DNA of 54,996 nucleotides from Welwitschia mirabilis (Eukaryota > Gnetophyta > Gnetopsida > Welwitschiales). Below the pieces are notes generated by a model that did not search any database, was not told where the DNA came from, and worked only from the letters and a program-made list of their open reading frames with translations. The position numbers and the translations under genes are program-made. This document shows, piece by piece, positions 46,656 to 54,996 of the stretch. Location of the stretch: the NCBI GenBank assembly GCA_051453625.1, contig JBOZIK010000001.1, forward strand, positions 43,012,354-43,067,349. Reading direction: 5' to 3'. The number at the start of each line of letters is the position of its first letter. Within the stretch, counting starts at the first letter, position 1.

Positions 46656-48380
46656 AAAAGCACTAAAAATATTCATGAGTACTTGATGATCATCTCTTCG
46701 TAATCACTTACTTCTCAATTTATTATATTTAAGCATTGTGTCATTTATATCTTTCATAGTAATTAGTCTGAAAATTATCCTATGTGAGTCTTGTTAGGTT
46801 GACATCTAGAATAAAAGGGACCAACCTTATCCATGTTATATATATATCCATTTCTTTCATATTCCAATAGTTAAGTTAAATTCTCAAAATCAAATCACAT
46901 CCTTCTTAAAATTCTTATTGGGTTTAATTCTTTAGTTACGTTTAGTCATCCATCATGAACTCTATGCATTTTATGATTCAACTAACAGTCTTGGAAAATT
47001 TTTTAAAACATGTCCTAGGGCTCAATTTGTATATTTCGTATTTGAATTTTTGCATAGATAATTTTAAATTTCTAGTTCTTATTCTTTAAGCAGCTTTCAA
47101 GAAATTGTTACCTTAATTTTTCTAATTTTCCTAAAGCCTTTCTAATATTCATGAGTCTACTCCACTTCAAATTGTAAACTTATTTTTTACACATGCCTTC
47201 AAAATGGTTGTTATACCACCTATCATCCTCATGACAAAGGGCATGATAGAAATTTTTACTTTCTTGTAAACTCACCATGTAAGTCATGATTCTTACCCTT
47301 TCCTTAGTCAAAAAACATGAAAGCACTTAAAGTTAGATGAGCTAAGCATTAAGAAATAATCTAAAATATCAAATTTTCATGGACTTTCTCATTAAGCCCC
47401 TTCAATCTAAATTCTTAGCCAATTGAAGAAATTGATCACTTTCATTAGATTCTTTATAGATCATTTATCTTAGATCCATGAGTTTTCATCAATTTTAAGC
47501 CTAATTTAGTTAAAATTTTTAAGTCTTACTTCTCACACATTTTGAAAATTTTTTAGCATAACTTTAACCTCCATGATAATTAAGTTTAGGTTCATAATTA
47601 ACCTCATGATTAAGGGCCTAATTTTAAAATTTGAGCTAGATCTGAGTTAGAAAGATGTGTCATTTCACATGTTGTCCCCATGACATTCGGAATCACAACA
47701 ATACCCCAGGAATTTTGTATGATCATGCCTTATGTCATTGGCATGATAGTAAGCATGACACATATGTTGTGGCTCTTATCTTTCCTATGACACAGAGGAT
47801 GACAATGTGATAGATTTTCTTTATAACCCCTTTTCTTCCTCTTTTCTAAACCAATCTTCATGCAACTTGCTTCCTCTAGTTCCTCTCAAGGACCCCACTC
47901 ATCTTTGACTTTTGGAGCTACTAATTTAATGTAGGAAGATTACATTTATCATAATAAGGTAATTATTTACTTTTTTCATGGTTTAAATTTCTCAATTTTT
48001 TTATTTCTTATATTCTAGGCTACATCTGACAATTTTTCTCTATACCCATCTAATTTTTTGGCTGGTATATACTTAGAAACTTACGGAATTGAATTTTATT
48101 TGCTAGATTGAAAGTTATGAGTATTTTCTTTTAAAGTTCCATGTTTTTTACTTTTTTGGAGTTTTGTACTTATTATGCAATCAATTTAGGGTTTTTTAAT
48201 AATATTATTCCCTTTTCTTCTTGAATGGAACATATCTATGTTATGGTCCTCTTCATGTAGTGACACAGGTGCATCCTCCTCTCAAACCCATACATGCTCT
48301 GCTGCTACCTGAGTAATACATCAATGCGAATGAAAGGCTGTTCTATAAAAGTGGAGTTATATTCTTACTTTTGTTATTTA
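46656..48380 (+). other. D 3' internal region shared with F
   Basis: Similar along its length to the minus strand of 9261-11039. It contains TGTCAT/ATGACA dyads (47650-47800) and a TATA-like tttataacccc near 47782, as in an LTR U3 region. No coding sequence was recognised. Confidence 0.5.
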
Positions 48381-49500
48381 CTAGAAAGAGATGCACTTTG
48401 AAGATTACATATAGAGACTTCAGCCTAATCTAGATCATGCACTAGAGGAACTGGGTATTTGAGGCCCATTGTTACATGCTTATGGCTCTTATTATGAGGT
48501 AGAGATTATTTAGTTTTACCAAACTTTTGAGGTCATCATAGCCATTAGGGAGGATGATCCATAATATAACTAGATTAGTGCTATAGTGGGAGCATGCCAT
48601 ATATACATTAAGTCATAACATATTGTAGTATTTACAAGGTTTTCCAAAGATGAGGAGAAGGTCAATCTTAGTGGAGGTGAGTCAGAGAGTTAGGCCTATG
48701 TCCTTCAGCTAGAGTTATCGTATCATGCAGGTGATGATCGATGAGAAGTAGCCATGACATATTTGCCTTTCTACTACCATGTCTTTCACTGAGCCATCAT
48801 TTATAACATAGCTCTAGTTTGTCATGATTTACATGTCATGATTACTCACCTCCAGATCATAGCCCTCATTCATCATGGAGAGAGGACAGACTTGGTCACC
48901 TTCATTTGGTGCTGACTTATATGGATAATCACCCAGTGTTGGTTTTCTATCATTTCCTATTCTTGCTTATTGAGTGCTCTATTTAGATGATTCGAGATCA
49001 TTTATCCTAGAAGATACTCCTCATTTAGTTTACATTTTAGTTGATGATATCTATTTCAAGAGATAAGGATAGATATCTCAGGTATGGCTCCACCAGCTCC
49101 TAGTAAGGTCCCTATAACATAGCCATATCCACCTCCTCCTAGAAAACCTTAGGTAGTTGGAAGCATCACACTAAATCAACTTACAACATTGAGCAGATAT
49201 TATCTTTGCAAATGGATGATTTTCATGTCCATACTACTACATAACTTGATCAGTTAGAGCCACATCTTCACACTATAGAGGAGTAGGATAGATCTACATT
49301 AGAGAGGGTGATAGATATTTAGCAGGATACTTTAGTGGACATTCTTGAGATGGTTCATGTCCATCATAATGCCACTAAATCTAGCTTATGAAAGCACATC
49401 TCTCACTACTTTTTAGACATTGAGGAGCCTATCATTGAGCTACTTATGAAGATAGGTGATAAGAGAGATACTAATATGGAGGTTGAGTTCTAGTCCACAT
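48380..49500 (+). pseudogene. D 3' ORF (env-like / plant-transposon-like)
   Basis: A long sense frame in which almost every stop replaces Gln, Trp or Arg: LQPNLDHALEELGI, LLHAYGSYYEVEII, FTRFSKDEEKVNLSGGESES, AYVLQLELSYHAGDD, VAMTYLPFYYHVFH, VCHDLHVMITHLQIIALIHH and GERTDLVTFIWC. After a Pro-rich stretch (MAPPAPSKVPIT) and frame changes it reads QMDDFHVHTTT and STLERVIDI. Athila elements are known to carry such an extra ORF after pol, sometimes called env-like. The family assignment is by overall pattern and is tentative. Confidence 0.6.
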
Positions 49501-49767
49501 AGGGACCCATGATTGTTGATGTAGTCCTATCATCTAAGTTATATGGAAATTATGCCTCTTTTATGCTATTTTACTCATGCACATTGTTCTTCAACTTGTA
49601 GTTGATATTTATGTGATACTTAATTTTATGATGACTTATGTATCTTAATTGCTAGTTTGTCTAGACGTGCTAAATGATTTTTGATTATATGTTAAGGCCT
49701 TCTTTTCCTAGTACATTGACATTGTAAAGTTCTCTTTCACTTTATTTGTCTAAGAATTAACAAAACA

Positions 49768-49782
49768 CTAGGTTGGAGGCTC
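49768..49782 (+). promoter_or_regulatory. polypurine tract of D
   Basis: 'taggttggaggctc' immediately precedes LTR c; the equivalent before LTR b is 'gagtggagggcac'. It is less pure than usual because of decay. Confidence 0.55.
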
Positions 49783-50967
49783 TATTATGATATAAATTTA
49801 TCATATTTTAATAGTGTAATTAGTGATGTTTTACAAGAAATAGAAACTTAATTCAATCATTTTTAGGAATTTTGTCATGGAGCAATTTAATAACTCAATT
49901 ATAATCTTAATTGCCATATTTTCATTCATAAGAGCAAGAATTCAACCAAGGAAAAATTGGAGCAAATATTGGAAGAAAAAGTTAAAGAAATATTTTTTCA
50001 TCCCTGTTATTGACCTTATGACAAAGGCCATGATAACAATGAAAAAAAGCTATAGAGCTATGAACTAGGTGATGCTAAGGCAATGCTAATGTGGTAATTT
50101 AATTTGGTTGTCATGCCCTATGTCATCCACATAATGGAGGGGATGACATATCTATTATAGTTTAAATTCAAATGCCAATGATCTCCTAACATGGCTACCT
50201 ATGATTGGATGATGAAGGAGTGTCATGCCATATGTCATCGTAATGGTAATAGTAACATGAAAATATTATAGCTTCTTCTTAATCAAGTTAATTAAGATCT
50301 AATTTATACCTAATGATACCTATTCACTTATACTAATCTTCTAGATGCATAACCACCTTAGGAAAACTATATAAACCCTTGTTTGACCTCATTTAGACAT
50401 CTTTTGACATTTGAGGATTAGTGATAAAGGCATCCAAGGTGTAAAAGGTCCATTTTAGCATAGGAGAGATCATTCTTGATGATAAGGCTATGTTTCTATT
50501 ATTGAAGAATCGTTACCTTGCTTAGGTACTTATAAGACATTGAATTTATTGAATAAAATGTCTTTCTTCTATCGAATTCATCTTATTTCTCTTATGGCTT
50601 ATATTATGTTTGATTAATACTATTATTTAGATTAATCTTGATTTAAATATAGGTTATAAGGGCTAAGTTTGGATGACAACAACTTAGAAATTGGTTATCA
50701 TAGGCTGCATTCTTTATTTTGCATTTCATCATTAGAATAGTTGCATTGTTCTTTTTCCTTTTTGCATAACAAAATACAAAATTCCTTAAAGAGATTGAAT
50801 TTAAATTTAAATGTTTATTTTTTTATATTTATAAGCTTAATTATTATGTTTCATCATGCTATCTAGAATATTACATTCATTGGTTAAATCATCCTATATT
50901 AAGCCTAATTGTAATTACATTATTTCCAGAATTAACTACTTGTGAAGTGCAATTTAGGAAATCAACA
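49783..50967 (+). repeat. D LTR copy c (1185 bp)
   Basis: Begins TATTATGATA (TG changed to TA) and ends AATCAACA. It differs from LTR b at roughly one base in seven overall, with many C/T and G/A differences. Followed by aacat, the altered copy of ggcat at 37104-37108. Confidence 0.85.
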
Positions 50968-50972
50968 AACAT

Positions 50973-52573
50973 CCTCTACTGTTTTTATCTCAGTTTCTTT
51001 CTCTTCATTATTTAGAAGGTTGATTAAATTTATGTTCTTCTTCTTGGTTCAGATCTCACCTTCTATTTTCTAGATCTTCTAGTGAATGCTTTACTTGTTG
51101 CTTCTCTGGAATTTAGTTAAGGTTGAATAGGAATTTTTCTTTTCTTTTTTTTTTTATTTCTCATTTTTCTTTCTAGTTTTTATAATCTCTATTTTTTCAA
51201 TTCCTATAATAATTATATTATTTGTATCTTTTTGAATTAACATATCTTTGTAAAGGCCTTTCTATTTTACTTTTCATTTTCTACTTTGGTAAGGATATGA
51301 CTTCTTTTTGATTCGAGGTTGATTCCTTGAATTTAAATCTAATATATTAATATCCAATCATTAAACAAATTCCTACTTTTAAGGACATTCTATTTCATCA
51401 TGATTATCTTCCTTACATTATTCACATGTAGGTCCTCCTTCCTCCTTAAATTGTTGTATCACTAACCAATCAAATTTTTCTACCATGTTATTAGTCATAT
51501 TTTTAGCTAATCCTTGCATAAGAGTGATATGTTTTAAACTATACACACTACCATCTGGTTTTGGGGTACATATTTTATTTACTTTTTTTTCTTTTCATTT
51601 TTTTCCCATTCTTGACTCATATCATAAAATTAAGCAATGACTTCTCCTAATTCTTGGACATTTTTTGTCTTCATGCTTCCTCTACATAACAAGTCTAATT
51701 AGTTTAAAGTTTGACTCTATAATCCTTAAAGTAAAGCTCTGACTCATTCTCAATATGTGATTCCATGGTTATAACATTTAGTTAATAATATGTTATACCT
51801 ATTCATGAATTCATCGAATCTTTCATTATCTCTTTATTTAATATTCAAAATTTATTCTCTTATATCTTCAACAATCCTTATGGGTTGAGATTTGGCTAGG
51901 AAAAAAGTTTTAACAGTTCCTCATGAACTAAAGACATGATTAGAATTACTATAATACCATAGTCGAGCATCTCCTTTTAAGAAAAAAGGAAGATATCTCA
52001 GAAATTTAAAATTTGAGTTACAATAATTAGCTTTACAAAAGAAATCATATAGGATTAGGTATATCATGATTCTTCTAATTTTTTACCCTAAAAAATGGGT
52101 ATTAATTTAGTATTTATGTTTCTTACTTTATCTAGTTATTGCAAGACTATAGGATTAATGGGATTTAAATCTTCTAGCTAATGAGTACCAAGATTTAAAT
52201 GTCTTGAATCTCTGTCATCTTCCCAATAGCATCCTATTAGAACTTTTTATTTAGGCCTTTTTAACTAAACAATTTGAAAAGATTATACTTATGAGTGAGA
52301 TGATGTAAGAATGGTATATAACCATTGCCCAAATTCATTCATCAATTTTAGAAAAATTTATTTCTTTACCACCTTTCTAAGGGTAACTTCATTCTCCATA
52401 AAATATTTTTCTTCCACTTCTATTTTAATGTTATTTATAGTCTACTCACTTAGACCATACTTATGAGTGTCTCTAACATACCTGCCTTTATCATTCCATC
52501 ATTTTCCTTAGCTATCTTATTGGATCATAGTTCATAGTTTTTATCATCTCTGCTGGTTAACTTTAGAGTAGCA
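50973..52573 (-). pseudogene. C gag with zinc knuckle
   Basis: On the minus strand: LRYLPFFLKGDARLWYYSNS (about 52000-51945) and RFDEFMNRYNILLTKCYNHG, the retrotransposon gag pattern, then a CCHC knuckle C-E-stop-C-K-E-D-N-H-D-E-I-E-C (51383-51427) with correct CX2CX4HX4C spacing, and an acidic linker ending NNEEKETEIKTVEDV at the junction with element D. The frame resumes on the other side of D at 37108. Confidence 0.82.
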
Positions 52574-52591
52574 CTCCTTCTAGTGTTAAAA
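52574..52591 (-). promoter_or_regulatory. primer-binding-site region of C
   Basis: Directly after the 5' LTR end, the minus strand reads 'ttttaacactagaaggag'. The position is right for a primer site and it may derive from a TGGCGC-type site, but the tRNA cannot be named. It differs from the site pattern of D, G1 and K. Confidence 0.5.
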
Positions 52592-53545
52592 TGATAGGTG
52601 CTTATGTGATGAAATAATTGCAAAAAATGTTATAACATAATATAAAATAATACTAGAAAAATACAAAAACTCTTTTACTATTAACCTAGAATTTAAGCTT
52701 ACACCATTAAATAAAAATAATCAAAGGCTTACTAAGGAACTAGTTCAAATTCAACCATTTAGTTTAAAATGCATTATCACAATAACCTTATGATAAAGTT
52801 ACTTAAACTAGTCAATTTGGTTTGTTACTGCTAAGTTAATATGTACATATGTTATAATAAGAGAAATAAAGAAAGTAGTAAAAAATGATAGAAATTAAAT
52901 GAGACAATGAATAATACTTATTTCTAAGTACTATTAATCATCTTAGTTTATGTTTACTTGCACAAATAGGAGTAAGTGGAAATAATACTACTTTTTTAAG
53001 TAATAGGACATGCATAAAATAATACTCAAAGTATGCTTTTCAACTTTATATTGAAATACTAATTTTTACATAAAGATGCATGAAGGCTTAAGTTTTTCTT
53101 TGTAGGTAACACCTTGGATTATAGAAAATGCTACTATAGCCTTTGTAGAATAGTTGAAGCTCTCATTTTTAACCTTCTTGCTTAGTTTATTTTTAAAACT
53201 TTTTGCCAAAAAGATCCCTACCTTTGATGGTGATCCCTTTCTTATACCATTGTTTGTTATTCTATTTCCATTCTTTTCTTCTTAGGGATAGGTATATAGT
53301 TAAAGTTGTTACTACCTTTTTGCCACCTCAGCCTTCTCTCTCATATTTATGCCAAATGACATTTTTATCTGAAATGCAATAACAAAACATATACATACTA
53401 ATCTACTAACATATTAACTAACTAACCTATTTAATAGTAAGTATATTGATAAAGAAAAACATCTATTATTATTTAAAATATATAATTAAAATAATAGAAA
53501 CATTTTATTAATAAGCAATATTTTCATCCAGGTTTATCCTCATCA
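52592..53545 (-). repeat. C 5' LTR (954 bp)
   Basis: On the minus strand it starts TGATGAGG and ends CACCTATCA. It matches 26734-28224 throughout (for example 'accattaaataaaaataat', 'attcaaccatttagttt', 'aagtatattgataaagaaaa'). It is flanked on the upstream side by atggg. Confidence 0.88.
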
Positions 53546-53800
53546 ATGGGTTTTTGCTGTTCCACCTTGATATTTTAACAAACTGAGCATCCTTTAATGA
53601 AATATTTGATTTGGATTTTCATTCCTAGCTAGTAATGTTATCATTGTAGTGGGGTATACGTTTTTGTAAATCTAGAATATCCTACATATGGGATCTCATG
53701 AGCTTCTCATAATAGTTATAGTTGCCAAGATCCTTAAGGAATACATATTCTTTTGTTTTTTATTAAAACATCATCTTTAGTTAACTAATAAAGTAAACTT
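53546..53800 (-). pseudogene. B integrase zinc-binding region
   Basis: Minus strand: KNKRICIP, EAHEIPYVGYSRFTKTYTPL, HY-stop-LGMK, IQIKYFIKGCSVC, then a stop at Gln and NIKVEQQKP. It matches the HHCC region of Gypsy integrases (EAH..P..GH.G..KT...L...YYW.GM......V..C..CQ..K.E.QKP). The reading frame is cut at 53546 by element C and continues in frame at 26733. Confidence 0.85.
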
Positions 53801-54428
53801 CCTCTTCTAAATTTCTTTAAGTAGTTGGTTGTTAATAATTGGGACCTAATTTATTTGGCCATCTCTGAATTAATAATGGATACTATTGATTTACTACCAA
53901 ATCGTATGTATTTGATAGGGTTTTATGAGCTATTTTGCAAGACATTTATGTAGGTTTAGATGCAAATTTGAGGATTTTAAATAATTGATAGATAATCACT
54001 AAAACATGTAATTCTTAGCATATTTAGAGGCATCTCATGTACTTTTTGGGGCTCACTGCTATGAAGTAAGATCAATGATACTAGAGCTAAACTCTTATGA
54101 GTTGGAAAGCTAAGGAGGAATTTTGTCCCCACTATCATTTCCATAACAGCCAAGAAAATAGCACTGCACATGCCAAAATACGATGCTGACTAGACTAGAA
54201 CTGGGACCAAGAGAGACCTCATTTCTAAGGGTGTCATCTTTTATGTCATCCCAACAACATGAAGGATGATAATTATAACATTTAAGCCATAATTCCCTTG
54301 GCCATCCACATGACAGCCAAGATGACATCATAACTAATCAGCCAAACTTTGTCCATTTCATCCATTTCATTTTTATAATTAAGCATGTTTTGTAATGCAT
54401 TTTGTATGTTAGTTTTGCTTTATAACCC

Positions 54429-54436
54429 TATAAATA
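54429..54436 (+). promoter_or_regulatory. LTR TATA box of K (tataaata)
   Basis: In 'accctataaataagacc', 522 bp after the LTR start, at the place equivalent to 8519-8526 in the G1 LTR. Confidence 0.55.
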
Positions 54437-54956
54437 AGACCTCTCTTTGACTTTTCTCTCCATATTTATTTGCACTAGACATTATCATGATAGGAGATCG
54501 AAGGGCTATAGATCTATCTTGTGATTTACATAAAGATGTTCCTTTAATGAAGGGCTATGCATGCTTCATTGAGACTCAACTATTTTGTAACCTAGATTTT
54601 GGCTTTTTCTAATACAAAGGTTTATTTTTATTTGTGCATAATAGTCCATTATATGTCCCTTATGATTTATGTTGGCCTTGATCTAGTGATAGTTTCATTG
54701 GTGATATAGGTCTTAAGGATAACCTTTGTTAAGGCTGAAAGAGAGTAGTTTTAGAATTTATTTTGCATTGCATTTAGATTTAATTGTATTTGTATTTCAT
54801 TGTATCTTTATTTATTACATTTTTTTCAACCCGTATTACCTTATTCTACTGAAAATCAATTCTTATTCTTCTCTCATAAGTCTTTAATAAGATATGATAT
54901 CTAGGTCACTCTCGTTCATACTAGAGTATACATGTAAAAATACACACCACAAAATC

Positions 54957-54978
54957 TTAGCACTATTGCTAGGAAAGG
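54957..54978 (+). promoter_or_regulatory. primer-binding-like site of K
   Basis: 'ttagcactattgctaggaaagg' follows the LTR end CACCACA by five bases and resembles TTGGCGCCGTTGCCGGGGAAGG after C-to-T and G-to-A decay. It is the best preserved of the three related sites. Confidence 0.65.
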
Positions 54979-54996
54979 CTGCTAAGAATCATAAGG

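Larger units (their letters stand above)
37109..50967 (+). mobile_element. D: Athila/Tat-like three-LTR array nested in C
   Basis: Three LTR copies: a (37109-37680, cut by a gap), b (38419-39611) and c (49783-50967). The unit b to c is a complete element of 12.5 kb: LTR, primer site, gag, protease, reverse transcriptase, RNase H, integrase, conserved block, purine tract, 3' ORF, polypurine tract, LTR. Between a and b are a 100-N gap and a second copy of the 3' internal end (37781-38418). Outer flanks are ggcat (37104-37108) and aacat (50968-50972), a target duplication altered by two G-to-A changes. C's reading frame continues across the whole array. Confidence 0.85.
26734..53545 (-). mobile_element. 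C: Tat/Athila-like Gypsy element nested in B
   Basis: The LTRs are 52592-53545 (5') and 26734-28224 (3', including a gap), starting TGATGA and ending ATCA on the minus strand. Flanks are gtggg (26729-26733) and atggg (53546-53550), a decayed 5-bp target duplication. On the minus strand there is a primer site, gag with zinc knuckle, [element D], protease, reverse transcriptase, RNase H and integrase, then a second partial pol module, the conserved block, a region with an antisense ORF, and a polypurine tract. B's integrase frame continues across it. LTR divergence by eye is about one base in six, so the insertion is old. Confidence 0.88.
25030..53906 (-). mobile_element. B: chromovirus, split by C, extends past window
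   Basis: The parts of B present are the 3' LTR and integrase (25040-26733) and the integrase N-terminal region (53546-53790), with element C in between. The rest of pol, gag and the 5' LTR must lie beyond element K, which interrupts B at 53907. Order on the minus strand (integrase zinc-binding region, core, chromodomain, polypurine tract, LTR) is normal once C is removed. Confidence 0.8.
53907..54996 (+). mobile_element. K: 5' LTR and start of a G1-family element
   Basis: LTR 53907-54951 (TGTATTTG ... CACCACA), TATA box at 54429-54436, primer-binding-like site at 54957-54978, then internal sequence running off the window. It is related to the G1 LTR. It interrupts B's pol just upstream of the integrase zinc-binding region. 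Confidence 0.7.

Noticed and set aside
26741-53545. First guess that the C LTR ends at CATAAGCA, giving flanks atcag/atggg
   Set aside because: Similarity of the two LTRs continues seven bases further to ATCA, which gives matching inverted ends, a better target duplication and a continuous B frame.
1-54996. tRNA, rRNA or organelle-derived genes
   Set aside because: No cloverleaf B-box such as ggttcgaatcc and no familiar organelle gene sequence was noticed by reading; a tRNA scan was not run.

Overview
The window is nuclear DNA from a land plant. It holds one intact, spliced amino acid transporter gene in a GC-richer island (about 18.7-23.8 kb), surrounded by very AT-rich, decayed LTR retrotransposons of the Ty3/Gypsy superfamily. 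Large, old, nested elements with diverged LTRs and no other genes in 55 kb fit a gymnosperm-like or similarly retrotransposon-bloated genome. That assignment is inference, because nothing here names the species.

Left part (1-18.7 kb): AT-rich DNA without a recognisable gene (1-2.7 kb); a non-autonomous LTR element, G1 (about 2.69-9.26 kb), with a primer-binding-like site and a decayed acidic ORF but no visible pol; a minus-strand element, F (9.26-12.0 kb), in which reverse transcriptase is fused directly to the integrase tail; a fold-back repeat at 13.68-14.18 kb; and a minus-strand gag remnant near 16 kb.

Gene island: a five-exon cationic amino acid transporter gene (20609-22829, 597 codons before the stop, four introns of 86-128 bp), with a TATA box and GA repeat upstream and a polyadenylation signal just after the stop. 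It most resembles the CAT6/CAT7 group.

Right part (24-55 kb): a nested stack of retrotransposons that can be resolved from the sequence. A Gypsy RNase H remnant (A) abuts a minus-strand chromovirus (B). B's integrase is split by element C (minus strand, 26734-53545): the 5-bp flanks are gtggg/atggg and the B reading frame continues across the insertion. C is split between gag and protease by an Athila/Tat-like plus-strand array, D (37109-50967; flanks ggcat/aacat), and the C frame also continues across it. A fifth element, K, is inserted in B at 53907 and runs off the window. D carries three LTR copies. Most stops in the dead ORFs sit where Gln, Trp or Arg is expected, which points to C-to-T decay of methylated repeats.

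The most unusual unexplained signal is a block of about 130 bp found just downstream of pol in C, D and F, and also in the pol-less element G1. It can be read as a short conserved peptide on either strand. Four N-gaps are flanked by 74-125 bp direct duplicates, so they are probably false gaps.
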